Positions 34,327 to 42,470 of a stretch of 64,000 nucleotides of DNA are shown in pieces. The stretch lies in the NCBI RefSeq assembly GCF_017948595.1, contig NZ_JAGFBV010000009.1, positions 1 through 64,000 on the forward strand, read 5' to 3'. This DNA comes from Flavobacterium geliluteum. GTDB lineage: Bacteria; Bacteroidota; Bacteroidia; Flavobacteriales; Flavobacteriaceae. The stretch's first letter is position 1, and each line of letters opens with the position of its first letter. Below the pieces are notes generated by a model. The model saw only the letters and a program-made list of their open reading frames with translations, was not told the origin of the DNA and did no database searches. The position numbers and the translations under genes are program-made.

Positions 34327-35718
34327 TTATCGGTCCATTCTAACGATTTTAGGCGTGAAAGTCCCTAGTACTTCCACCAAGTCAGTTTGATTGGCCATCA
34401 CTTTCTCTATGTCTTTATAAGCCATTGGCGCTTCATCAATATTGCCTCCAATTAAGGTTACATCATTTGCTTTCAGGACTTTTTTGATTTCGCTTTGTGT
34501 AAAAGTACTTTTGCACTTGGCTCTTGAAAATAATCTTCCAGCACCATGTGAAGCAGAGTTTAAACTACTCTCATTTCCTTTTCCTTTTACGATATATCCC
34601 GGAGCTGTCATAGAACCAGGAATTATCCCTAGTTGTCCTTCTGCTGCAGGCGTTGCGCCTTTTCTGTGCACGATACATTCTTTACCGTTTACCAACTCCT
34701 TCCATGCAAAATTGTGATGATTCTCTATCGTTACCACTACTCGCTTTCCAATTGCTTTGGCAATTCTTCTATGAATATCATCATGACACGCTTTTGCATA
34801 CTCTCCGGCCAAATTCATTGCCAACCAGTATTCCTGACCGTCATGCGTATTCAAATCTAACCATGCTAAATGTTGTACATTTTTGGGCAAAGGACATTGT
34901 TTGGTAGCCAAATAGGTATAATGTTTAGCAATATTAGCTCCCAAACCTCGAGAACCACTATGCGACAATACAGCAAAATATTCTCCTGCACCAAGTTTCC
35001 ATTCATTCTCAGGATTGTCAATTTTGGCGATACCAAACTCTACAAAATGATTTCCTCCACCAGAACTGCCAAGCTGCTTGTACGCTTTTGGCAAAAGATT
35101 TTTTAGCAAAGGAATATCCTGAAACTCACTTTTGTAAAAAACATCGTGATCGGCTTTTGTTGCATGTGTCTCATTCATTCCAAATTTGGTATTATCTTTT
35201 AAAATTGCCTGTAATTGATGTTCTTTTCCTTTAAAAAATGAAGCTGGCAAATCATAAATAGACAAGCTCATTCTGCAGCCAATGTCAACTCCTACACCAT
35301 ACGGAATCACAGCATTGTCTGTGGCTAAAACCCCGCCAATTGGCAAACCATAGCCCGAATGGGCGTCTGGCATTAAGGCTCCAGCAACCGAAATTGGTAG
35401 TTTCAATGAATCATACAATTGAAACTTTGCCTGCTGATCGATTTCGTTTTCGCCAAAAATGGTAAAAGGAGCTCTCGTTGTTTTCAATTGGTGCATTCTT
35501 ACCTGAACAGGATTTATAAGCCCTTCGGCAACTTTTCCCCAGGTTCCGTGTCCTTCGAAATTCTCCGGATGCAACAAAACTTCTTTGGCTTCTGTTAGAA
35601 TAGACTCTTTTTTTTCTCTTTTTCTGTATCTATTTATTTGCCCGAGGGCTATGTTTATTGAATTGTTTTTTGGAAAGCCTAATTTGATCAGGTCTTTTCC
35701 AGATAATTTATTTCCCAT
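34327..35718 (-). CDS. rtcB: RNA ligase of the RtcB family (RtcB2-like)
   Basis: This 463-residue GTP- and manganese-dependent RNA ligase joins 2',3'-cyclic phosphate ends to 5'-OH ends. [12 protein letters not shown] carries metal-binding residues, [10 protein letters not shown] follows, and [12 protein letters not shown] contains the histidine that is guanylylated. The gene order rtcB-prfH matches the known rtcB2-prfH module that repairs 16S rRNA cut by nucleases such as colicin E3-type toxins. The assignment to the RtcB2 branch rests on that linkage and not on residues. Confidence 0.94.
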   Translation of the reverse strand: MGNKLSGKDLIKLGFPKNNSINIALGQINRYRKREKKESILTEAKEVLLHPENFEGHGTWGKVAEGLINPVQVRMHQLKTTRAPFTIFGENEIDQQAKFQLYDSLKLPISVAGALMPDAHSGYGLPIGGVLATDNAVIPYGVGVDIGCRMSLSIYDLPASFFKGKEHQLQAILKDNTKFGMNETHATKADHDVFYKSEFQDIPLLKNLLPKAYKQLGSSGGGNHFVEFGIAKIDNPENEWKLGAGEYFAVLSHSGSRGLGANIAKHYTYLATKQCPLPKNVQHLAWLDLNTHDGQEYWLAMNLAGEYAKACHDDIHRRIAKAIGKRVVVTIENHHNFAWKELVNGKECIVHRKGATPAAEGQLGIIPGSMTAPGYIVKGKGNESSLNSASHGAGRLFSRAKCKSTFTQSEIKKVLKANDVTLIGGNIDEAPMAYKDIEKVMANQTDLVEVLGTFTPKIVRMDR

Positions 35719-35860
35719 AAATTTTTTAATTATTCTTACTTTTTTGCATGCGAATTTTAGCCCGAAATGTTTCGGAATAAAATGTAAGCGTGCGGGATCT
35801 TTTATCTTTTTGAGATAAATAATGGAACTGTTATTCGGGAAAATTTGAAGTGTCTAGAAT

Positions 35861-35896
35861 AAAAAAGCCCGAAACTAATTGTCTTCGGGCTTTTTT
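35861..35896. terminator. Strong terminator after the MFEF small ORF
   Basis: The 13-bp stem aaaaaagcccgaa / ttcgggctttttt works on both strands. On the minus strand it follows the stop of the 27-codon ORF by about 20 bp. Confidence 0.85.
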
Positions 35897-35916
35897 ATAT
35901 ATCTAAAAATAAATTT

Positions 35917-36000
35917 CTAAGATTGAAATAAGCCACGAAGAAGTGCTGCACCAAATATGTTTGGTGTGAAGCCTTGAGATGATAATGTAAATTCAAACAT
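35917..36000 (-). CDS. Putative 27-residue small protein
   Basis: An ATG (35998-36000) opens 27 codons ending at TAG (35917-35919). The peptide begins MFEFTLSSQG and ends ALLRGLFQS; it is amphipathic and not highly hydrophobic. It is followed within 25 bp by a strong terminator, and upstream on the minus strand is a TTTGC-containing stretch that imperfectly resembles a -7 box. It lies alone between rtcB and the RprY-type regulator. Whether it is a coding gene, a small RNA or a leader remnant cannot be decided here. Confidence 0.4.
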   Translation of the reverse strand: MFEFTLSSQGFTPNIFGAALLRGLFQS

Positions 36001-36156
36001 TTTTCTTCGTTATTAAAGGATTATTACTTTTTCGTGTGCAAATATTCAGAATTGTTTTTTGAATTTCCAAATTATTTTAGAAAAAAAATTAAAGAATGAT
36101 TTTTAAAGTGTTTATTTCTAATTAAAAAAAAAATGTATCTATCTGAAAAATAAACC

Positions 36157-36234
36157 CCTAGCCCTGATAGAAGCGGTATCCTTTTTCTTGCTTCTTTAGC
36201 AAGGAAAAGATACAAGCGAATAGCAGGAATAGCT
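36157..36234. ncRNA. Structured element resembling a Flavo-1-type RNA, copy 2
   Basis: It has the same order of blocks as the element at 4274-4351: cctagccctgatag near the start, a central hairpin, then cgaatagcaggaatagct. The central stem (ttcttgct / agcaagga) differs in sequence from copy 1 but remains paired. The outer stem uses cctg/cagg where copy 1 has cccg/cggg. It sits in the 390-bp gap after the RprY-type gene, with a further small hairpin at about 36279-36306. The remaining 155 bp on its left side show nothing recognisable. Strand undecided. Confidence 0.65.
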
Positions 36235-36345
36235 TCTGAAAATTGAATTTGAAATTTTTAAAATATAAAATACAAAGGATTGAGGTGTTTTGAGATCATC
36301 CTCAAATAGCGAGATTATGTGGCGATTGCAGTTAAAATTGAACAT

Positions 36346-36379
36346 AAAAAAAGCCCTGATTTCTCAGAGCTTTGTTTTT
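36346..36379. terminator. Terminator after the RprY-type regulator gene
   Basis: The interrupted stem aaagc-ctga / tcag-gcttt is flanked by A and T runs, 13 bp beyond the stop of the response regulator. Confidence 0.65.
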
Positions 36380-36391
36380 TGTAAGTAAAAG

Positions 36392-37108
36392 TTATTCTGA
36401 TACTTTGCTTTTTACAACCAATCTGAAACCTTCACCGTGAATGTTTAAGATTTCAACATCTTCGTCAGATTTTAGGTATTTTCTAAGTTTGGCAATGTAA
36501 ACATCCATACTTCTTGAAGTAAAATAGTTGTCATCTCTCCAGATTTTTGTCAATGCTAATTCTCTTGGCATCAAATCATTTTCATGAAGAATTAACATTT
36601 TAAGCAATTCGTTCTCTTTTGGAGATAATTTTATTGCTTCATCATTTTCAAAAGTTAAGAATCTTAGTTTTGAATTAAGGTGAAACTTACCAATATTAAA
36701 TTCAAACTGAACTTGTTCTGCTTTTGTATCGGCTGATTTTCTTTGAATAATTGCCTTGATTTTCATCAAAAGCACTTCTGAATCAAATGGCTTATTTAAG
36801 TAATCGTCTGCACCGGCTTTGTATCCTTTTAACACATCCTCTTTCATCGATTTTGCAGTTAAGAAGATAATTGGCACTTCGCTATTTTTTTCTCTAATTT
36901 CTTTAGCCAGTGTATAACCATCTTTATATGGCATCATGACATCCAGAATACATAAGTCATAAACATCCTTCTTGAATTTCTCGAAACCTTCCATACCGTT
37001 TTTAGCTAAAGTAACTTCAAAGTCATTTAACATTAGATAGTCTTTAAGAACTGCCCCAAAATTAAGGTCATCTTCTACTAAAAGTATTCTTTTGTTATTA
37101 TTTTCCAT
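36392..37108 (-). CDS. OmpR-type response regulator (RprY-like)
   Basis: This 238-residue regulator has an N-terminal receiver (phosphoacceptor Asp56 in CILDVMMP, Lys in NKPFDSEV) and a C-terminal winged-helix DNA-binding domain (about 135-235, with LSPKENELLKML and SRSMDVYIAKLRKYL). It is encoded 3 bp downstream of the sensor kinase and resembles RprY of Bacteroides. Targets are unknown. Confidence 0.92.
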   Translation of the reverse strand: MENNNKRILLVEDDLNFGAVLKDYLMLNDFEVTLAKNGMEGFEKFKKDVYDLCILDVMMPYKDGYTLAKEIREKNSEVPIIFLTAKSMKEDVLKGYKAGADDYLNKPFDSEVLLMKIKAIIQRKSADTKAEQVQFEFNIGKFHLNSKLRFLTFENDEAIKLSPKENELLKMLILHENDLMPRELALTKIWRDDNYFTSRSMDVYIAKLRKYLKSDEDVEILNIHGEGFRLVVKSKVSE

Positions 37109-37111
37109 ATT

Positions 37112-38698
37112 TTAATTTATTAATGGTATTTTTATTATAAAGGTGCTACCTTTCCCTTTTTCGCTTTCAACATATACTTGACCATTGTGGTCTTCAACTA
37201 TTCTTTTTACGTAAGCAAGGCCTAAACCGTGACCTTTTACGTTATGCAAATCTCCTGTATGCTCTCTGTAGAATTTCTCAAAAACTCTTTTTTGAGCTAT
37301 CTTACTCATTCCCAATCCATTATCTTTTACTTTTATCAGAATCATGTCTTTTACATTTTCTGTAAAAATTTCGATTTCAGGAATATCAGGTGAATATTTT
37401 ATAGCGTTTTCTAAAATATTAACCAACACGTTTGTAAAATGTACTTCATTTATCAGACAGGTTGTTCTTGCAGCATTTAGATGTTTTACTACGGTACCAT
37501 TTCTGTCTTCTAAAATTAAATTTACGTGCTCTATTGCATCTTCTATAATATCATGAATTGCCGTTGGCTCTTTGGTGATATCAAGCTCTTTCTTTTCTAG
37601 CTTAGAAATACGTAACACGTTTTCAACCTGAGCATGCATGCGCTTATTTTCATCACGAATCATTTGGAGATAGCGAAAAACCTTTTCTTTATCTTCGATA
37701 ATTTTAGGGTTTTTTATCGCATCGAGTGCCAAATTTATAGTTGCGATCGGAGTCTTGAACTCATGCGTCATATTGTTGATAAAATCTGTTTTTATCTCTG
37801 ATATATGCTTCTGACGTAATAACTGATTTAATGCACTAGTATATGCAACAATAATAATAAGCGTAAAAATGATTGATAATATTGTGATACTTACTAAATC
37901 TGATAACAAAAATTTCTTTTTGTTAGGAAACGTAACTAATAACTCATATTTACTATTGCCTTCATTATCGGCAAAAACTGGCGTATTGTAGGTAGCGTCT
38001 TTATCAAAATGAAATCCATCCGATTTGATTTTTGTTGCAATCCCGCTACTGTAAATTCCAAATTCAAATTTGGTTTTTACACCATGCTCTTCTAATTCTT
38101 TTTTCAGGAGATTCTTTACTTTCTCTTTTGTAATTCTTTCATTTATAGGTAATGCCGAAGCATAATCTTTATATGAAATTTGCATTTGGGCTTTGTTCAG
38201 GATGTCTAAATTTCCGTCTTTTTCGATCTTTATATCAGGTATAATGCTTTGATTTAAAGTATTATTATCGATACTATTATTATTGTTATAAATTTCGGTT
38301 AACCTTTTTGAACTAAAATTTTTAAATCGATCAGAACTGAATTTTTTATCAAATAACGAACCGCTTAAATCATAATTTTCAGAGATAATGCTGTTTTTAT
38401 AAACAATCGTTTTATTTGTTTTTGTATTTCTTTGAACAAATAATATCTCTAATAAATCTTCTTTTTGAGGAATTTTACCTGTACTGTCTTTAATACGGTT
38501 AATCTTCTCATAAAAACCATATTCTTCTTGTTTTTCTAACTTATCAGAAACATCACTAATTACTTGAGTAACGTGGTATTTAAACTGTTCGTCATTGTTT
38601 TTGAACGAAGAATTGAACCAATATACTTGTACCAGAATGATCCCGATAAGAGATAAACTCATCAATAAAACAAGTATTCTAAAAAATAATTTATTCAT
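37112..38698 (-). CDS. Sensor histidine kinase (RprX-like)
   Basis: This 528-residue inner-membrane kinase has an N-terminal span (about residues 5-28), a periplasmic domain of about 240 residues, and a second span near residues 265-290. A HisKA domain follows with the phospho-His in NNMTHEFKTPIATINL, and then HATPase_c (N-box NILENAIKYS, G-box VKDNGLGMS). It pairs with the OmpR-type regulator 3 bp downstream. The ligand of the periplasmic domain is unknown. Confidence 0.93.
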   Translation of the reverse strand: MNKLFFRILVLLMSLSLIGIILVQVYWFNSSFKNNDEQFKYHVTQVISDVSDKLEKQEEYGFYEKINRIKDSTGKIPQKEDLLEILFVQRNTKTNKTIVYKNSIISENYDLSGSLFDKKFSSDRFKNFSSKRLTEIYNNNNSIDNNTLNQSIIPDIKIEKDGNLDILNKAQMQISYKDYASALPINERITKEKVKNLLKKELEEHGVKTKFEFGIYSSGIATKIKSDGFHFDKDATYNTPVFADNEGNSKYELLVTFPNKKKFLLSDLVSITILSIIFTLIIIVAYTSALNQLLRQKHISEIKTDFINNMTHEFKTPIATINLALDAIKNPKIIEDKEKVFRYLQMIRDENKRMHAQVENVLRISKLEKKELDITKEPTAIHDIIEDAIEHVNLILEDRNGTVVKHLNAARTTCLINEVHFTNVLVNILENAIKYSPDIPEIEIFTENVKDMILIKVKDNGLGMSKIAQKRVFEKFYREHTGDLHNVKGHGLGLAYVKRIVEDHNGQVYVESEKGKGSTFIIKIPLIN

Positions 38699-38757
38699 CG
38701 AAACAAAATTAATATTTTAACAATATACTGAACAATACATTAACCAAATATTAACAT

Positions 38758-39354
38758 TTAAGACTGTTTTTGTTTTATATTCAAAATTTTAAGAATTTCC
38801 ACCACTTCTTCTCGGGCTTTTTTAAGATTAGTGTTATTAATTACAAAATCGCTTCCAGAAATTCGTTTTTCATCATCCCATTGCATTTTCATTCGGCTTA
38901 AAACCTGCTCTCTGGTGGTATTATCTCGTTTTATCACTCTGTCAATTCTTATTTCTTCCGGAGCTGTAACCGTTATTATTGTATCACAATGCTTATAACG
39001 TCCACTCTCAAACAAAATTGCGGCTTCATAAACCACAAAATTATATTCTTTTTTTTCTGCTAACCATGCATTAAAATCTTTCTTTACTGCGGGATGCACA
39101 ATGGCGTTTAACTGCGCCAATTTATCAGGATCGTTAAATACAATTTCGGCCAATTTGGTTCTGTTCAGAATAGTATTTTCAAAGATACCTTCGCCAAAAG
39201 CAGTTTTTATTGCCGAAACAATTTCTTTACTTTGCATCACTTTTTTAGCTTCATCATCAGCGATATAAACCGGAACTCCAAACTCTTCAAAAAAATTTGC
39301 AATTGTAGATTTACCACTTCCAATACCACCTGTAAGACCAATAACTTTTGTCAT
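38758..39354 (-). CDS. coaE: Dephospho-CoA kinase
   Basis: It phosphorylates dephospho-CoA to CoA, the last step of CoA synthesis. The protein has 198 residues, with the P-loop GLTGGIGSGKSTI at about residues 6-18 and the conserved VYEAAILFESG segment near 107-117. It begins 1 bp after the glycosyltransferase stop, so the two are co-transcribed, with the two-component genes downstream. Confidence 0.95.
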   Translation of the reverse strand: MTKVIGLTGGIGSGKSTIANFFEEFGVPVYIADDEAKKVMQSKEIVSAIKTAFGEGIFENTILNRTKLAEIVFNDPDKLAQLNAIVHPAVKKDFNAWLAEKKEYNFVVYEAAILFESGRYKHCDTIITVTAPEEIRIDRVIKRDNTTREQVLSRMKMQWDDEKRISGSDFVINNTNLKKAREEVVEILKILNIKQKQS

Positions 39355-39355
39355 A

Positions 39356-40354
39356 TTATATTTTAAAAAACATTCCTAAAAAAGCTTCCTGAGGCTTCCT
39401 TTTCAGAAGAATAATTTTTATGTAGGATTCTAAAAATCCTGTTCCATATCCATAAAATTGTTTCCAAACAGCAATAACCGCTAAATATCCTATCTTAATA
39501 CTTCTATTTTGAATTGTTGCTGTAAGAAAAATTATAACGAAATATACGAAATATAATTGTAACAACAGATCAAAATTAAAAATTAATAGTATAAAAGCTA
39601 ATAATAATCCTAATATGAATGCTGTTGGAAAGAAAAAAGTCAATTTATTGTGCTCTGGATACCAACTATTTAATATAGGTCTTGCCTTTCCAAATTTATT
39701 CACCTGAACCGAAAATTTTTCCCAATCAATTCTTCTTTTATGATATACATACGCATTTTGAAACAATCTGGTTTCAAAACCTAAGTTCCATAATCGGATA
39801 GATAAATCAGGATCTTCCCCAGGATGAATGTTTCCAAATCCTTTTGAGGCTTCAAAGGCTTTTTTTGAAATTCCCATATTGAAACTTCTGGGTTGAAATT
39901 TTCCGATTTTCTCAGATCCACCACGAATTCCACCTGTAGTCAGGAATGAAGTCATTGCAAAATTGATTGCTTTCTGGATGTCCGAAAAACTATCCAGCGC
40001 TTTATCCGGCCCTCCAAAACAATCGACATATTCGTTGTTGAGTGCTTTTCGGACTTCTGATAAATAATTAGGCGGAATGATACAGTCTGAGTCGAAAATA
40101 ATAAAATAATCTCCAACTGCTTTTTGCATTCCGAAATTTCTTGAATCACCAGGTCCTGAGTTGGCCTTAAAATAATACGAAATATTTAGTTTTCCCTGAT
40201 AGGTCATCACTACATCTTTGCAAGGAATCGAAGATCCATCCTCTACAAGAACAATTTCAAAAGCTTCATTATAATCAGATTTTGATAAACTTTCCAAAAG
40301 TTCATCAACTTCATCCGGTCGATTATACACGGGTATAATTAGAGAAAAAATCAT
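39356..40354 (-). CDS. Glycosyltransferase family 2 with membrane anchor
   Basis: This 332-residue protein has an N-terminal GT-A domain: LIIPVYNRPDEVDELL (about residues 5-20), the nucleotide-sugar aspartate in VLVEDGSS, DSD metal motif in FIIFDSDCI and GEDPDLSIRL further on. Two hydrophobic spans follow near residues 245-285. It likely adds a sugar to a lipid-linked or surface glycan at the inner membrane. Acceptor and donor are unknown. It is the first gene of the group with coaE and the two-component pair. Confidence 0.88.
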   Translation of the reverse strand: MIFSLIIPVYNRPDEVDELLESLSKSDYNEAFEIVLVEDGSSIPCKDVVMTYQGKLNISYYFKANSGPGDSRNFGMQKAVGDYFIIFDSDCIIPPNYLSEVRKALNNEYVDCFGGPDKALDSFSDIQKAINFAMTSFLTTGGIRGGSEKIGKFQPRSFNMGISKKAFEASKGFGNIHPGEDPDLSIRLWNLGFETRLFQNAYVYHKRRIDWEKFSVQVNKFGKARPILNSWYPEHNKLTFFFPTAFILGLLLAFILLIFNFDLLLQLYFVYFVIIFLTATIQNRSIKIGYLAVIAVWKQFYGYGTGFLESYIKIILLKRKPQEAFLGMFFKI

Positions 40355-40404
40355 AGCAGAATATGCGTATTAAGTGGCAATTATTGTCAAATTGAAAATT
40401 GGAA

Positions 40405-40412
40405 CAAAGATA
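40405..40412 (-). promoter_or_regulatory. Putative -7 promoter box of the glycosyltransferase-coaE-rprXY group
   Basis: On the minus strand TATCTTTG matches TAnnTTTG, 50 bp before the glycosyltransferase start. No -33 element at the usual distance was found. Confidence 0.4.
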
Positions 40413-40427
40413 TGTTATATTAACAAA

Positions 40428-40456
40428 AAAACCATCAACTTTTGATTGATGGTTTT
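40428..40456. terminator. Intrinsic terminator after fabV
   Basis: The 11-bp stem aaaaccatcaa / ttgatggtttt has a 7-nt loop, 20 bp from the fabV stop. Confidence 0.8.
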
Positions 40457-40475
40457 AGGATTATAATGGATGTGA

Positions 40476-41666
40476 TTACTTGATACTTTCTATACCAACT
40501 AACTCACTTGTATCTGCTTCGTAATCTACTCCTTCAAACGCAAATCCGAACAGGTTTAAGAAATCATTTTTGTAACCTGCCAAATCGCCAATTGCAGGCA
40601 AAGTTTCTGTAGTTGCTTCCAGCCAAAGCTGTGCCACTTTTGCCTGAACATCGTCACGCATTTCCCAATCGTCAATTCTAATTCTTCCTTTCTCATCTGT
40701 AGCAACATCAGATCCACTGTACAATCTGTCTTTAAACAAACGCTGAATTTGCTCAATACAACCTTCGTGGATTCCTTCTGCTTTCATGATTTTATACAAA
40801 AGCGAAATATAAAGCGGAATAACCGGAATTGCAGAACTTGCTTGTGTTACTAACGCTTTATTTACCGAAACATACGCTTTACCTCCTAAATCTTTAAGAC
40901 TGTCGGTAATTGTAAAAGCTGTAGCCTCCAAATCATCTTTGGCACGACCAATTGTACCTTTGCGATACACTGCCTCTGTCAATGATGGCCCTATGTACGA
41001 ATAAGCAACTGTTGTAGCTCCTTCTGCCAATAAGTTTTCGGCTTTAAGAGCATCCATCCACATTTTCCAATCTTCTCCACCCATTACAGCAACAGTATTT
41101 GCTATATCTTCCTCATTTGCAGGAGCAATAGAAACTTCCGAAACATTTCCTGTATGAAAATCAACGGTTTTATTAGTAAATGTTTGTCCAATTGGTTTCA
41201 AGACAGAACGGTGCAAAATCCCTGTATTCGGATTGGTACGTACTGGCGAAGCCAAGCTATAAATCACTAAATCCACCTGACCTAAATCAGCTTTGATTAA
41301 ATCTAATGTTTCTCTTTTTATTTCATTTGAAAATGCATCACCATTAATACTTTTTGCATACAAACCCGCTTTGTGCGCTTCTTTTTCAAAAGCCGCTGAG
41401 TTGTACCAACCTGGCGAAGCTGTTTTGCCTTCTACTGGAGGTTTTTCAAAGAAAACACCAATAGTAGCTGCATCAGAACCAAAAGCACTTGTGATTCTTG
41501 ATGCCAGTCCAAAACCTGTTGAGGCACCGATTACTAATACTTTTTTTGCGCCCGAAATGGCTCCTTTTGATTGTATATATGCTATTTGATTTTTTACGTT
41601 TTGCTCACATCCTTCTGGATGAGCAGTCAAACAAATAAATCCTCTCATTCTAGGTTCTATAATCAT
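40476..41666 (-). CDS. fabV: Trans-2-enoyl-ACP/CoA reductase FabV
   Basis: This NADH-dependent reductase performs the last step of each fatty-acid elongation cycle. The 396-residue length is normal. It has the FabV N-terminus IIEPRMRGFICLTAHPEGC (residues 2-20), the cofactor site VIGASTGFGLASR and the segment VIYSLASPVR, followed by the catalytic Tyr-x8-Lys region (PVIPLYISLLYKIMK). FabV enzymes are intrinsically insensitive to triclosan, in contrast to FabI. The gene stands alone with its own terminator. Confidence 0.95.
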   Translation of the reverse strand: MIIEPRMRGFICLTAHPEGCEQNVKNQIAYIQSKGAISGAKKVLVIGASTGFGLASRITSAFGSDAATIGVFFEKPPVEGKTASPGWYNSAAFEKEAHKAGLYAKSINGDAFSNEIKRETLDLIKADLGQVDLVIYSLASPVRTNPNTGILHRSVLKPIGQTFTNKTVDFHTGNVSEVSIAPANEEDIANTVAVMGGEDWKMWMDALKAENLLAEGATTVAYSYIGPSLTEAVYRKGTIGRAKDDLEATAFTITDSLKDLGGKAYVSVNKALVTQASSAIPVIPLYISLLYKIMKAEGIHEGCIEQIQRLFKDRLYSGSDVATDEKGRIRIDDWEMRDDVQAKVAQLWLEATTETLPAIGDLAGYKNDFLNLFGFAFEGVDYEADTSELVGIESIK

Positions 41667-41720
41667 CTTATATTGTTTATGATATTAATTTAGCTTTTAA
41701 TTTTGTACTACTCTAAGTAG

Positions 41721-42425
41721 CTATTTTATTATTTTATCAACATTTTCACGAACAGATGTTATATCTATTTTTTTTTCGGTACAGTCAATAATATTTCCCT
41801 TATATTCTTCAATAAGAAGATTTAAATCTTTACAATCTCTTATAAAATTGAATTCTTTTTTCTTTACATCAAAAACAACACCTTTTAAACTATTTAGGTT
41901 GGCACCAATTGCTCCTCCAACCGCACCGCCAGTACCATAGGCAAATGCTTTTGACCATGCATTTGCAAATGGTCCTTCTAAATAGAAAAATTTACCATCA
42001 TTTATAACTCTGTGATACGAATTAGAATTGTCTCCATCCTGATTTTTATCTGCTTTTACAGAATATTCATGGAAATATTTTTGTTGGATGTAAAGATTGC
42101 CGTTATAAGAAATAGCAAAAAAATCTGTGACCTTTATTTTATTTTTTGTCCATGAAAAAAATGCATGATCTACAAGAACATCTTTAGGTATAGATTTGTA
42201 ACCGAAAATAGTTTTCCTTTCAATCGCATTAACCATATTAATGGCTTTTTTTTGAAGAAAATCTTCATAAGTGTGGTAAACACCTTCTGGAAAATCTTTT
42301 ATCAAATATAAAGAGTCATTTTTAACTTCTTTAGAATCCAACACGGCGTTTTGAGGCAAATCTTGTGCTTTAATTTGAGTCACAAAAAAGCATAAAAAAC
42401 ATAAAACCTTAAAAATCTTCAACAT
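41721..42425 (-). CDS. Exported protein of unknown function
   Basis: This 234-residue protein has a signal peptide (cleavage near residue 20, IKAQ). The middle contains a glycine-rich stretch GTGGAVGGAIGAN (about residues 168-180), and two cysteines lie in the last 40 residues (RDCKDL and IDCTEK). No family is recognised. It follows recN by 45 bp and is the last gene of the bamD operon, but its content does not suggest a link to recN. Confidence 0.6.
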   Translation of the reverse strand: MLKIFKVLCFLCFFVTQIKAQDLPQNAVLDSKEVKNDSLYLIKDFPEGVYHTYEDFLQKKAINMVNAIERKTIFGYKSIPKDVLVDHAFFSWTKNKIKVTDFFAISYNGNLYIQQKYFHEYSVKADKNQDGDNSNSYHRVINDGKFFYLEGPFANAWSKAFAYGTGGAVGGAIGANLNSLKGVVFDVKKKEFNFIRDCKDLNLLIEEYKGNIIDCTEKKIDITSVRENVDKIIK

Positions 42426-42470
42426 ACGGATTTAATTCTAAAATTGACTAAACAAATATAATTCAAAAAT

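Noticed and set aside
40857..41666. A possible biosynthetic or defence cluster around fabV
   Set aside because: fabV stands alone with its own terminator, and its neighbours are ordinary housekeeping genes.
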